Below the pieces are notes generated by a model. That model saw only the letters and a program-made list of their open reading frames with translations, ran no database searches and was not told where the DNA came from. From the NCBI GenBank assembly GCA_030248215.1, contig JASANG010003672.1, forward strand, positions 1 through 64,000: a stretch of 64,000 bases of DNA, written 5' to 3'. The translations under genes were made by a program, and so were the position numbers. Each line of letters starts with the position of its first letter. The stretch's first letter is position 1. This DNA is from Enoplolaimus lenunculus. Its lineage: Eukaryota; Nematoda; Enoplea; Enoplida; Thoracostomopsidae. Of this stretch, positions 24,386 through 37,217 are shown in pieces.

Positions 24386-26339
24386 TGCAGCTTGTAAGAA
24401 TTTATGCGGTTTATATCTTGATGAATTCGCCTTCTTCCGTGCAGAAATCAAACATTAGGTTCGCTTTAGAAACCTGATAACTGCACTTCCGTGTTTTGTA
24501 AAAGAGCGACAATGTGATTTATAAACTGTCACCCGAAGAAAGGGTTTTAAGAATTGAAAAATGATGTCTTGAAAAATGTGATCTATTCGCGTTGTAAACG
24601 TATTCAGCTTTATTTGAATAATATCCACTGTTGAAACTCCCATAAGTGCTTAAAAGTGTCGTTGGTTTCGGTTTCAAAAGTTGGACCAAAGCCATAATTT
24701 GAACTGCACAAAGGTTTTTTCCGACTATTTGTGAAACTGAAACCGGAATTAACTAATTTTGATTTTTCGAAAAAGGGGAATAGCCCGGAAATCGATTCAA
24801 TTCCATGAACGAGTATTACTTGTTGGGGAAGGGTGCATGGGAATTCATTTGTCTTCTAGGACCCAGAAGGCTATTGTAAAGGTTTTCATGTCCCCAGAAA
24901 TGCATTGATGGACGCATCCCATATGATTTTTGTATACGCTACTGTTTCGAGCTGACAAAAGGCATCGTACAAAGTGCAATCGTGTTTCAAAAGAACAACT
25001 ATAGTTGCATTTAACTACCGGGCAAGTTTTTTTGTTCAAGAAACAAAATACGCGGAACAAGTGAAACCAAAAGAAAATTATACACGGTTCAAGTAATTGT
25101 AAACAGCGATTGAGACTCAGATCAACAAATAGAGCAGTTTTGAAATTTTCTGCAGGATTTTTCATTTTATACTGTATCAAAATGGGTACACGTAGATTTC
25201 CGCTGCAAGCTTGAGCCTAAATTAAATCTAAACCGACGTTTAAGCCTAAGGGTTTACTTGTGGGTAACGTGAACAGATAATGTAAGCCTAAAGCAAAATA
25301 AAAGTTTATTCCAACTTCAGTCAAACGGGAACTGGTGGGTTGATCGTGATATTTTACGTTTACTGTTTTTATGTTTAACTGAATTTTATACACACTTTTA
25401 TGAATTTAAATTTCAAGAATTCTTCTTTCATGTCATAGTTTACATCAAACTGCTGCTTGCCGAATTCAATAGAAACATGGTTGGTTGCGTTAGTGCGCAA
25501 GTAATTCTATAACAATTTTGGCAGGATGCATCCAGAAACTAAAACAATCACTGCTGAAAGTTTACTAACTTTGTCGGAACCGAAGCTTGAACGGGAACCG
25601 GATGCGGAATAAAATGTAGAAAATAAAATAATGATGAATTGTTTTATTTTAACAAAAGTAAGTATTCTCAAAACGTTGTTTTAAACACTTTAACGTTACA
25701 TTTAATATATACTTCAGCTATTTCCCGAAATAAGTATTTCATTATTTCAAAATCACTTTGAAACGCTGTATCGTATTCTCTGTCCTATGTAACAATGCCT
25801 CGGTTCACCGTAACTGTATAAAGGGCGATGCGTGCCCGTTATCAGAGCGAAGGCAGCAGGACTCAACCCCATAGAAAAATTTTGCCCAACCCTGCCTAGG
25901 AAGACTTCAGCGCTGTTTAAATCAACGTAAAAACTCCAAACGTCCCTTCTAAAATGGTGTTGGCACCTCCTAGTACGTTGAACTGACTGCGGGCTTGGTC
26001 GGATGCATGCTATAATTGTCGCAAAACCCCAAGTAGCACATCTAAAAAGCTGCTTACCGACTGCTAAACGGGAGGGATTACGGTGGTAATAACTCTCCAT
26101 TAAAGCGACATAATTTTGCAGTTACGCTGGCAGCTTCTAAAGAACAACAAAATATATAACCACACACATAACAGCTTTTTAGGCCCATACGTGCGTTTAC
26201 GTGCCAGTGATTTGGCACTGTCGCAAACTATAAAGAATGTCAAATAAAAGACAAGTTCAAAGTGAGATATCGCTTTATCCTTGTGTAACTTGTCTGTAGT
26301 CCGTTATATCAATTACACATAAGCTAAGCTCGTTTTTGA

Positions 26340-26541
26340 GCCCAAATTCTCAAATGCGTATAACACCTGTCACCAGTGATAGCGGAGCTTTCAAACTGAC
26401 GACTAAAAATTTGTGCAGTTTAGGGCATACCGATTAAGAAAAATGTGCTAAATTTCGACACTCTGCCATTCGCTGATTCGAAAGATACAAGATCTGCCGC
26501 CAACTGGTGATACGTGCAACACACATTTTGAGAAAACGTGC
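26340..26541. mobile_element. MITE 'D' copy (about 215-bp family)
   Basis: The left arm GCCCAAATTCTCAAATGCGT...CACCAGTGATAGCG and the right arm CGCCAACTGGTGATACGTGC...ACATTTTGAGAA are inverted repeats of each other. Other copies are at 30769, 47606, 51761, 57722, 61684 and 63865. Non-coding. Confidence 0.75.
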
Positions 26542-27004
26542 GTAGTTTATATAGTCAATTGGTGTGTCACAGTTTAACTTAACTTTGCAAAATTAATAAA
26601 ACCTATGTTATATCAAGTCTTGACAGATTATTCAAGTATTGGCTTGTTCTATCCTATCTCCTACTAGGCACAAAACACGTGTGCTCTTTGAAGTGTAAAA
26701 GGTTGTATATTAAACCCTTCTATGAACGGTTGATAACATTGTTACCGGAATTTTGTCTAAAACTACCAAGAACAATAAAGCTTAAACAAACGATCTTGTT
26801 ATTCTTTCAATAATTTGCTCTCTCAGGCATTACCTTTTAATCAACTTTGAATAAACCAATGCCTATACGTAGTAACAAGACTTGGTCAGATTTCAATGTT
26901 GTTTGGTTGAATAGTTTTTGTGCCGCAATAGAGTTTCTTAAACAACATCTAGGTACTGCGCGCACTCATCCGATTAGTTTCATATATCTAGTTTTACTGA
27001 CTTA

Positions 27005-27500
27005 GCATTAGGATTACTGTTAGGCTGGTGTTCCTGCAAGTGTTCCGGGGCTTATGTGTAGGCTTAGGTAAGTATTATCAAAACATAAGCCTAAGCCTAA
27101 GTCTGCGATTATGAAGCGTACAAGATCGAATACAAGTAGAATTCCTAAAATCTACAGAGTTTAGGCAAAGGTTCAGGCGTATATCAGCTCAGGCTTAAGT
27201 AAGTACTTTGTGAGACCTAAGCCTAACCCTAAATCCGAGCCCGTGATTGGGAAGTGCACAAGAGCGAATATAACTAGAACTTCTCATATCTATCTGACAA
27301 TTCAAGTTTATTGTTTAGTACTGTTAGATTTATGAATTTTAAGTGTATTTACGATTGTACATTACCCGACCTCAGGCAGAAGCTTAGCCTTATGCTTAGG
27401 GTTATTTAGGTCTTTGTCAAAACCGATGCCTAAGCCTACAACTGAGCGTGAGGTTTGAAAGTGGACAACGCGGAATATACGTAGAATCTTTCAAAGTTGT
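27005..27500. repeat. three tandem TTAGGC foldback units ('E')
   Basis: Three related units (about 27010-27150, 27155-27295 and 27365-27500) each contain a forward 'TAGGCTTAGGTAAGTA' arm, a short spacer, a reverse 'AAGCCTAAGCCTAAG' arm and then a shared tail like 'AAGCGTACAAGATCGAATAC-AAGTAGAATT'. Related single units occur at about 10706, 32375 and 43318. The family differs from MITE A in both ends and tail. Confidence 0.7.
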
Positions 27501-27904
27501 ATTTTGGTAGCTGAAAAATTTTTCGCAACGCTATTACGCAATTTGTTCGCAAAAGTAATAAGCATTGTAGTTATACAGAAATTAACCGCAAGAGTTTTAA
27601 ACATATTCACAATTCATCATACAGGCCAATCAACCTAATTAGCTATTGTGCGTTTGGTTATTTTGTAAATTCGATTACTTGAACTATTTTTTTGTTTTAT
27701 TTTCCTAAAACGTATTTCTGTTCTTATTTAGGCTTAACAGATGACGTCAGAATTAGAGTTTAGTATCTCATTTTGTTATGCGTTTGCACAATGTTTAACT
27801 TATGTGTTACCTAATCTAAAATACCATGCGCGCATTGCAAAGAAGAATTCATTTCGAGTTTTCTGGTGGGTTTGGGGTGTAAATTAATAGTTTGAATTTG
27901 TCCT

Positions 27905-28368
27905 TGTAAAGAAGATGAGATTCTACAGGAAGAATAAAAAATTATTGAAAAAGCGAACATTTTAATTTAAAAAAATGAATTCAATTTTGGTTGTGCTGAA
28001 TTAAAAATGATTGTTACAATTTATTAAAAAACACACTACATCAATGACAAATTAAAACCATTCGACACCGATCACCATGCTAAACTTGTTGGTTTATCAA
28101 ATGCATTGAAATTAGCAACATGTTATATTAATAGCAACAGTAAATTAAAGAAGGGACGTCATTCTGCTATTATTTTTAGTCAGAAAGTCCTGGTCAAATA
28201 CATATGACTGTTCTTTAAAACGGAAGGGGTAGTGTAAAGAAGATGCGATTCTACAGGAAGAATAAAAATTATTAAAAAAGCGAAAATTTTAATTTAAAAT
28301 ATGGATTCAATTTTGGTTGTGTTGAATTAAAAATGATTGTTACAATTTGTTAAAAAACACACAACATC
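27905..28368 (+). repeat. direct duplication of about 137 bp
   Basis: 27905-28042 and 28234-28368 are nearly the same: both begin GTAAAGAAGATG and share 'GATTCTACAGGAAGAATAAA', 'TTCAATTTTGGTTGTG' and 'AAAAACACAC', with only a few indels and substitutions. The 190 bp between them is unrelated. Probably two copies of a short interspersed element or a local duplication; no coding potential. Confidence 0.85.
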
Positions 28369-28435
28369 TTACGCACTATTTCAGGTCATTGATGAACCAA
28401 AAGTGGGTTTGGGAACACCTGACGTTCGACACGTT

Positions 28436-28624
28436 GGCCAAGTATCGATCAGGGGCGGAACACTTTTCTGCGGGACTACAACAGTGTAAGCTTGCGCTTA
28501 AAGACTCATTTTCTGCTTAGGCTTAGGTTTAGGCTTAGGTACAAGTTCATTGTCACGCTCAGGTTTAGGCTTAGGCTTAGGAATGAATATGCCTATACTA
28601 CTGCTACGTCCCTGTTACATTGGC
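28436..28624 (+). mobile_element. MITE 'A' copy with long TTAGGC runs
   Basis: Begins GGCCAAGTATCGATCAGGGG and ends CCCTGTTACATTGGC. It contains two hexamer clusters, GCTTAGGCTTAGGTTTAGGC and 'GGTTTAGGCTTAGGCTTAGG', the latter with three consecutive units. Confidence 0.85.
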
Positions 28625-30359
28625 TGACACTGTTTAATGAGGTGAATATTTTTTCGGGAACTGTCGCGAATAGAAATCTACACTGCATTGCATAAAAAGA
28701 GCTAAACTGAGCAACATCTTTGTCATTGTGGATGGTTTTGATTTTCAGCTTTCTTTGTTTTTGCCACCAACTCTAAACACGAAAAATCTGTTTTGTTGCT
28801 AATTCAAGGTATACTCGGGTTTACACGAAGATAAGCTAAGAGCGTCATTGTTTCCCACAAAGTTCTACGCAACTTCTTAAAAGTGTGCTATTTGTCCTTT
28901 GTACCACCGACCCTAAGCATTTTCCTCTAAAAGTAGATAGTTTTAGCTTTCAAAACTTATCTTCGGAACGCGTGGGTTGACATACTGTAAGTGCGTGCAC
29001 GTTCGTCTTGCCCATTTAATAAAAACTACTATGCAATTTGCGGCAAATGCATACCTCAAATTTGTAGTCTGTTTAAATAACCACGTTTGTGCAGCGTTGT
29101 CGACCCAAAACCGCAAAATACAGTACTGCCTGCACCGTCAAAACTGGTTCAGAACTGGACAACGAAACCCCAATTTGCCACCGCTGCATTTGGAAGCCAA
29201 CTGAAAAAATGCGTTGCGAGAGAGAGAGACAGAGATACGGCTTCTTGTATACTATTTTTTGAGGTTCAGGCGTTAAAAAACAATAAAGAATGGATATTTT
29301 TTTCGACGACATATTCAAGCTCTCAGCACGCAACACAACTCTGGTACCATATGTTTTGAATACTTTTTTTGCGGAAGCTAGATTTATATTGCACAGTTGC
29401 CTATGATACGGCTGCAACTGATAGGTAGCTACCGGTATAGGGATAGATAAGTATGGTCGACCTTTGGCCGCTGCACACGGCGTCCTGTTCCACAACAGAT
29501 TTTTCTAGAATAGTCATGAGGCCCCACGGAACCTCGCCAAGCCCCACGACCTCGCTTCTATATCTGGGCATGGACTAGAAACGTCGGCAGGTATGTGCAA
29601 AAGGGTGCAGCTGTAGTTGCTGGCATAATAACATCATATCAAACGCTACGCTTTGCATGACTAATATCTGTAGTAACGGTGGATTTGACTCTGTAGCAGC
29701 CAGTTTAAAATTTTGTTCATTTGACCCCACTTGTGCAACATAACCCCAATAGTTTTATTCAGCACCGCCGTTACCACCCATGCTAACCACCCAGGGGGCC
29801 GGGCACCTGGGGTTCCGGCAAATTGATCCGCAACGCGATTTAAATTTTTTGCACTCTTAGCACAAATATGGTTCAATTGCTGGTTATCTGGTCATAAAGA
29901 GTTTTTGTTTTTGGAACAGATGAATTTTCTTTGTAAGATTTTTTAAATTTGTCATATCGAGGATGCGTTCATTCTTATGCTAACATATCGCAACTGCAAT
30001 AGTTAATACCATTTTTCAAGCCAAAAGTTCGTGATTCGCATGCAATCGAGCGATTAATAAGATATGCAGACTGGTAATGTCAGTCACACGCTACTGTACG
30101 TTCGTCCTGCACAAACAATGTCCAAGAGTTTTGCGAACCGCTAAAGACGTCCTTTAACAGTCGCTAGCCAATGCTTTTCGAACGTTTAACCATCTTTAGC
30201 TAGCGACGGACAAAATACCGTTTCTCTGAAACTGTGTCCGGACACGGAAAATATTAACTGTTGAACAGCCCATCTTAAATGTATGAGGACTCGTTTGGGT
30301 TAGTTTAACGGAGAGAAAACTTGAATAAAACCTACGTTAGGGCTTCAAGCTAGCTTCTA

Positions 30360-30550
30360 TGGAACTAAAATGGGATCCTTCACACGGAGGATCGAACCCC
30401 AACGTCTTGTGTCTCAACCATACGACCTCATCACTGCATCAGTTGTACACAATAAAAGTTTGTTGATATCAAGTCGAATTCTGCGCTGGTAGCCAAATTG
30501 GTAAAGCGGTAGACTCTCGATATCGAGGCCCCATAATCAACTCCCTTCAT
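30360..30550. repeat. two degenerate tRNA-like segments
   Basis: On -, about 30430-30365 contains a B-box-like GGGGTTCGATCCTCC preceded by a weak A-box. On +, about 30483-30550 contains TAGCCAAATTGGTAAAGCGG (A-box-like) and a decayed B region. Neither folds into a full cloverleaf with paired acceptor ends, so they are best read as SINE heads or tRNA pseudogenes. Confidence 0.35.
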
Positions 30551-30768
30551 GGCCTAGTAATTTTTACCAATTCTTATTTTCTTTTGGTCCAGGAAAACAG
30601 AAATAAGCGAACTAACACGAAACCAATAATTTTCAGTTTGTACAAACTATGCACGGACTTTTCACGGGGAAATTCAAACTATGTGCGGACATAGTAGCTA
30701 GCTAGTGTAATTGTCCGGACATAGTTTCTGCGATAAGACATTGTTTTACCTACAGCTATAACATAGGT

Positions 30769-30984
30769 ACATATTCTCAAATGTGCACAGCGCCTATGTA
30801 TCACAAGGTGGTAGTAAGAATTTCATATAAGCAAACTATCGCAGCTACGGGAGTCAAACTAAGCTCACAAGTCGCATCCATGCTATAAATATGTCTGTCA
30901 AATTTTTAAATTGTTCACTGGCTGGTTCACATTTTACATGATCTATCATCAACTGCTGATAGGTGCCTCATACATTAGAGATTG
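30769..30984. mobile_element. MITE 'D' copy
   Basis: The left 'ATATTCTCAAATGTGCACAGC' and right 'ATCAACTGCTGATAGGTGCC' arms match the family termini; the interior is diverged. Confidence 0.6.
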
Positions 30985-31708
30985 ATAAAATTTCTTAGTA
31001 GGTCTATATTTTTTGACGTTGCGTATCGGATGGTAATAAAATCATGCTTTATAGTAGTAAATCAACATGTATATTTCATTTTTATTGGATATCACTATGC
31101 ATATGTATACCGCGTTTCTCTTCAAAAAGCCATTCTAAAGCCAACTAGTGAAAACCATGTGTGTAGCTATGTGAAAAACTTTATTTAGTACGGTCTCGCT
31201 CAATTCAGTTTATAGGCTTTATAGAGTGAATTGCTAATAACCGAACATAGACAGCATGACTTTTTGACTATGGCTTCAGCCGCGGGTGTAGCCACAATTT
31301 CATTTCGAGAGGGTATAACTTCAACTACTTGGTTTGTCTAACTAGTGTTGCCATCGACGAATTACAACCAGCCAACGGCTTATTTAAAAGCTTGTAAAAA
31401 TTGTCTACTTTTGTCATTGTTTGATGAATTTCGTTGGATATTTATTAACGTAATTTCCTTTGTATGTCCGTGTGCCCGGTTTCAACCTCGTCATGTGATT
31501 GTTGTTCGTACCGTACGCCTTGTTCCTATTTCATCGTGCTATCTACAGCAATCTAATTGGTTTTGTGTCATGCTTTTTGACAGTACAATGTGTACGTGTC
31601 AAATGCACATCTAGGATTGTTTTACAATTACAATTTTGAGCGATATTTGAAAAAAATGGAACGTAGTTTATGAAATTAAGTTTTTGTACCAATTTTACTT
31701 ATTTTACT

Positions 31709-31885
31709 GCTTCAAACACTGTTTATATCGTATTTGCATCAAGGGCGTAGCCATTATGTCATTTCGGAGACGTTGAATTTTGTGAATTTAAGTTTTTGTT
31801 TAAAGCTTCAAACACTGTTCACATCGCATTTGCATTAATGGTGTAGCCATTATGTCATTTCGGAATCGCTTAATTTTATGAAACG
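31709..31885 (+). repeat. tandem duplication, period 96 bp
   Basis: GCTTCAAACACTGTT at 31709 and again at 31805, each followed by ATTTGCAT and GTAGCCATTATGTCATTTCG. A weaker third relative (GTGTAGCCACAATTTCATTT) is at about 31279. Confidence 0.8.
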
Positions 31886-32593
31886 GAATGTTTTCACCTT
31901 CTCTGGGATCTAGAATTCTATTTTAAATCCTGTTAAAAGATGTTTTTTGCTTGCCTGGGAAAATTTTGGGAGTTGATATATTCCTATGATCTCTGTTCTC
32001 GTTTTATTGGTAAACTGTGTGTCAAGGGTGTTTGTGTAACTAGGTTTGGCTTCTCAGTATCACTTAAAGCGTTGGTTCAAGTTCTTCAGTGTTTATATAG
32101 ATCTAATGACCGCGCCAAAGTCTAGAAATTTTCAAAAATGTTTCTTACGTTATTGCTAAGGTGCATATTTCGCAATATATGCATTTATTGTGAAGATAAT
32201 TTTACGAATGTTTCTGATTCAATCTGCAATCTCAACAGTGTTATTTAAGTGCATGTCGTAGGTCAATCTGCAATTCACATTAATTGTTAATACGCGGGAC
32301 AATGGCAACTGTGAAATGTAGTTGAAAACAGTGATTTAAAACTGAAGCTGATTATGCACAGTTTCCATCAAACACTTAGGCTTACGTTTGCTTAGGTTTA
32401 ACAAAATGCTTACGTATGCCTAAGCCTAAACATTTGCGAAAGCGCAGTAAAACACTTAACCTTTACATATGAGGGACGCGAACGTTAGCCGAATGCTTCC
32501 TTCAATCTTGAAATTGCCTAGTTTAAAATCAACGTTATTAGTTATACTATAAATTAAAGTTCGGTCAATTGAATATTAGGCAATATTAGAACC

Positions 32594-32712
32594 CCATCGG
32601 AATTAAGCCTCAAGCTCCTATGGCTGAGTAGTGCCGTTGCTTCGGTTCTGAATCCGAGAATAAAAGTAAGGTTTTAGATGAAATCGAGAATATTTATGTG
32701 AGAAAGGCTTAA
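32594..32712 (+). mobile_element. tRNA-derived SINE copy
   Basis: Shares 'CAAGCTCCTATGGCTGAGT' (A box), a decayed B box ('TCTGAATCCGAG') and the 3' tail 'TATTTATGTGAGAAAGGCTTAA' (in parts) with the copy at 44446. Confidence 0.65.
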
Positions 32713-33973
32713 CTAAAACGTTTTAATTTCAACAATTATTCTTGTTTCAACCAGACAGGATATTGATTTAAAGATAATTGACATTTTATTTTGCCAACCA
32801 GACAGCAATTATATGTAAAAGCAGCATATTCAGACAAAAAATAGTCGGAATTGAATTATGGTTTTCAAAAACTGAACAATACTTCACAGTCAATTTATTC
32901 AAAATTGAGCTATCATTTTGAGATGCAAAAAGTTTTCTGGTTAGGGTTCTACTTATCGACTGCGTGCATCGTCAAAACCTAAATCAACGCCGAGCTTAAG
33001 AAAACGGGTTGATGGATGAGCCATCTCTTCGTGGATTTTGTCTCTATGTTTCTAAAAAAATTTCAGTTGATACAAAAAAATGCCATTCGATAATTAGCAA
33101 CTACTCCCTCTTACCCTCTTCTAAAATCCTGGCTGGGCTTCTACTGTCAACGTGATTTTAAGCATAAAATATAACGACTATTTTCTAGTTTGCTGTTAAT
33201 TTTCAATTTATTCCACAGTTTTAAGCCGTTCACTTAAAATCAATTATACTTTTTTCGCAAAAAGTGCAAAGTGCAGGTTTTTAACTTATTTTGTATTTTA
33301 AGCCAGCAATTTGAGTCAATTTTTACCCAACAGTTTTTATTGTTTTTTTCAGATATTTAAATCAATTTATTTATTTTTCAGTTTTATTAAACTTTAACCA
33401 AAGCAGTACACTTGGACTAGCGAAATGAGCGGAAAAGGTTGTCAACTGCGTTTTGGCTAAGAATGCACAAAAGCACAGCATGCAATTGTAATTTGGTTTT
33501 TAGGGAAACATTGCAAATGCACAGATTTTTAAAATTCACAATCAGCAGAAGTCAACGTATTCCACTTCGAAATGTTCGAAAAGTTTTAGATTTTAATTAA
33601 ATCTAAAAGCAGCCTATTTGCCACATGGCGTATTTTGAATTTTTCAAATACTTAGCCGCTAACGCTTGGTTCAGTATCACAAGATACTTTGTTCTCTTTG
33701 TCGATTACTAAACTGTTTAGGTTGCCGTGTAAAAGCATTCCATTGCTGTCTTTAAATCAAATTCACCATTTTAGAAACGGCGTAACAACACAAATTTAAA
33801 TCAGTGAACACTGGAAGGCATAAACCTCGAATAGGAAATGATGGATTTATAATTTTTGTGTAATATACATTAGTAAAAGTGTTAAGAACTTCCATATGAT
33901 AGTCCAACTGGGCCAATATCCCTAATTTTATGCAAAAAATTTAGTTTTTAATAACTAATCGTTAGCTGGAAAC

Positions 33974-34168
33974 GGTCAATGTATAAAACAGGGCCTGAAT
34001 GGTAGTATAATCATATTCCTTAGCATAAGGCGAAGTCTAAGCTTGAAACGTGCTTATACCTGAGCCAAAGCATAAGCCTAAGCCTGAGCAAAAAATCAGT
34101 CTAAAGCTTATACTTACTCTATTGCAGTTCCGTAGAAAAACTTTCCGTCCGTGATCTTTACATGGGCC
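33974..34168 (-). mobile_element. MITE 'A' copy, reverse orientation
   Basis: Ends GGTCAATGTATAAAACAGGG and CTTTACATGGGCC; interior 'AAGCATAAGCCTAAGCC'. The flanks GCTGGAAAC and GCTGAAAC look like a slightly changed 8-bp duplication. Confidence 0.8.
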
Positions 34169-34390
34169 GCTGAAACAAAGTGACTTAATACACAACATCA
34201 TCCAAAAGCCATCATGTTTCTGCATATAGAAATTATGCATGTGATTAGTAACCGATTGCTATCATTATTGCATTTCTCTTTGTAAAGTTTTTTGCATTGC
34301 TCAATTTGTAATTTCCTACAATCAGCCGAGAAGTTCTACCGTCACTGTCATTGGCAACCCCAGCACGCATGAATACCTGAGTATGCTCTG

Positions 34391-34560
34391 CAGGCCCGTA
34401 GCCAAATAACCTTGATTGGAATGGCTAAACATTTTTCAGGTGAGGCATACAAGGATTTTCGATGACTTACAAGCAAGGCTAAAAATTTTCTAGGAGAGGC
34501 GTAAAATTCTTCAAGGAGGCTAAGCCACCCTGGCTCCCTTTACCCTCTAAATTTGTCGTT
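34391..34560 (+). mobile_element. MITE 'C' copy
   Basis: Starts GCAGGCCCGTAGCCA and keeps 'GAGGCATACAAGGATTTTCG', 'GACTTACAAGCAAGGC' and 'AAAATTTTCTAGGAG'. The right terminus is decayed. Confidence 0.7.
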
Positions 34561-36429
34561 CATTTTGTCACATCTGTTTCCAGTCAGCGAAGGAATATGT
34601 GTAGCAATGCAGGATCGTTTACTTTCAGGGCATATTTTTTTAATTTTTATTGCAATGGAGAAGTTGAATTGAAACTAAATAATTTTTGAATTACATAATA
34701 TATTACTTATTTGTATTCCATTATTATTTTAGGGTCCCTCCGGATACCCCCGCATGCCTGATGTGAAAACAGACAAACTTTGCATCTTAATTCGTTGTTT
34801 TAAACCTCAAACCTTGTTGTGTACCGTTTGTTCTATACTGTGCATGTGAGCGGCCCCAGGCGTATTTACGGATCGATACAAAACGAACCAACCAGGGCGA
34901 GTGGATTATTAAATTATCTTTTCGGCAACGTACGCTCGCACATATTTGACTGTGTTCATCAAGTTCATACGCCGCTATAGACGGTTCAGTTCTGTAGTCA
35001 AACTGAAAGACGGGACTCAACCTGAATACTTGATACTATTGACCCCTGTCTACGAAATCGCAACTTTTTGATCGTAGACGTTTTTCACTTAAATTTGAAC
35101 CCAATGTGAATACAGTTGTCCCCTGTGCGAATGGTTGCGTCACGGCATCAGGTTGATTAAAAATTTGTTTTTTTGCGACCGAGAAAATTTTTCCAGATTC
35201 TAGAATTCAGAAATAAACTCTGAAATCTTACCGGTAACCTTTGAAAAGTATATATTTTTTCTTGTTTTTTTTTTCTTCAGAAACTTCGGGAGATATAACC
35301 CCTTTATCTCCCGTTAACTAGAAAACATATCGCATTTGACGTTTTTTTTCTGAAAACAATTTTTCAACTACGATGTCGCCCTTGAAATGCCGTACAGTTG
35401 CGTAGTTTTCATGTCATATTTTTGTCAACATTTTCTTTTGAAAAACACGGAGATGAAGTCTGGTTTAGCTGATATGAACCAACCTTCTATACAGCGAGCA
35501 ATGTGTTTAGAGTTTTTTTTGAGAAAACAAGCACTAGCTATACTGATTTTTACAAAGCTACCAGCAAAAGTACCAAGATACGTTCGAGCAGAGCCCAAAC
35601 CTTAAACGAAACTTAATTTTCGTTGGTTTTCCTCTGGCTATAACCGTTGGTAGCGAATTTTTGAGCTCGAATTATTATTGTGATATAAACGATAGTTAAA
35701 GTTGACAAGCACAGAAGTTTTGGTTTTGATTAATTTCGACATAAAACAAACAATTATCAAGATAAAATAATTGATAAGTTTTCAATTAATATTCTGGAGT
35801 AGGTCCTCGCTTAAACGAATTACAAGCCAGGCTTGTAGCCAACTGGCCAAAAACAGAAATGTATGTAGGGTTTCCACTTGATTTACATAAGGTGAATCAA
35901 AACTTATCTGTTAGGTTTGTCCTCATTGGTCCTCTTGTTCTTTGTTATACTGGACGTAACACCAACATACATGTATTGTTTGCTGCCACCAGAAAAAATC
36001 TTTTCAGATCCGCTTATCACAGAGAATTACAAGTTGAAAAATGTACCGCTTCTTTTCCAGCGATGAAACCCAACAAACTTTTCCAATATTCATACAAAAG
36101 CCATATAATTATGTATTCAAAATTTTACAGCCAGTTCTAAATAGAAACCAACGGCTTTTTGAATTTGGCCGTATTAATATAGTGGTGCATTGAAATATCA
36201 TATATTTGGGTTTCGTGTAATGTTTGTTTACTTTAGTCGACGGTTCAGATTTGGAGTTGTTTGGGCAGCATTATACTTTCAGTTGACATAAAAATAAACA
36301 ACGCTGTATTATTTTATATGTCTTCGATGGTTAGGTTAGATTTTATTATTGCTATTGTTGTCTCTTGAACTTTTGAAATTATTCTCCTGCTCATGTTTAG
36401 GTTGAGAAAATCAGAAGTACTTGTACAAT

Positions 36430-36598
36430 CAGGCCCATAGCCAGCTCACGTAATACTAGGGGCTGGGGACTAAAAATATTTCAGGAGGGGCATACATAGG
36501 ATTTCGATGAGTTACAAGCGATGTTGAAAATTTTCTACTATAGCCAAAATTTTCTGGGGACTCGCTTTTCTTCCCTGGCCCGCTCTGACTACGGACCA
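36430..36598 (+). mobile_element. MITE 'C' copy
   Basis: Starts CAGGCCCATAGCCAGC and ends GACTACGGACCA, with 'AGGAGGGGCATACATAGG' and 'AGTTACAAGCGATGTTGAAA' inside. Both termini are recognisable. Confidence 0.75.
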
Positions 36599-37217
36599 GT
36601 GTACACTCCACACACAATTTTAAACCAAACCTATGCAAAGACTCAGCCTATGTAATTCGGCAATTTCAAAGCTTCGAATACTGTGAAAGAAGGCGTTCAT
36701 CAACTACTATTTTTGGTTAAAAAGCTGATAACGGTCACTGTAGGTTTCGAAATTTCAATGGCAACGGTTACTAAAACTGGGAAACATGCCATTTACGACT
36801 AGTAATTTTAAATTTTTCAGAAGTTGTGGTTTGAATTTTTAAATTTAAAAATATATAAAATTTAACCAGCGCTACTTGCTGATTTTGAAATAGTAAAAGT
36901 CGTCGTCTATACCTCGTGCATTTCTCCACACCGCGTACACGAGTTAAAGTAAACGACGCATAATGCTTGGTTTACATTAATTTATGCGTGCCATGTGCAA
37001 ATGCTCAGCGGCAATAGACGATAACTTTTACAATTTGAAAAACTGCAACTAGCGATGGTTAAAATTTGTATTTTTGGTATTTTAAAACCTTAAAATCAAA
37101 AACTTGTAGGAGCAGTATACTGCCAGCCTTAAGGTTGCCAATAGAAGTAGCTGTACATTAGAAGTTAAAATATAACTAAATTTAAATAAAATTTCGAACG
37201 GTTTGTTAAAACAAGTT

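Larger units (their letters stand above)
21600..28435. other. gene desert with scattered MITE fragments
   Basis: No phase-consistent exons. Besides the elements listed separately, partial copies of family C are seen at 22682-22800 and about 23447-23485, and TTAGGC-type fragments at about 22930-23010, 23800-23830 and 25215-25300. A 115-codon minus-strand frame at 25753-26100 is long but has no recognisable domain or splice context. Confidence 0.45.
28625..37217. other. gene desert between the GPCR side and the membrane-protein gene
   Basis: No protein gene could be supported. Apart from the repeats listed separately, the sequence is AT-rich with short open frames lacking splice sites. A TTAGGC-type foldback fragment is at 32375-32470, and isolated GC-rich blocks are at about 29520-29830. 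Confidence 0.45.

Noticed and set aside
25753-26100. 115-codon minus-strand open frame
   Set aside because: No splice context and no recognisable domain; protein composition (many R, Y, S) is typical of chance frames. Kept only as a note in the desert entry.
28500-28600. TTAGGC runs as a true interstitial telomere
   Set aside because: The runs are at most three or four units, always inside MITEs with defined ends, and never long or pure.
30483-30550. Second tRNA gene
   Set aside because: A-box-like sequence only; the acceptor ends do not pair and the T arm is degraded.
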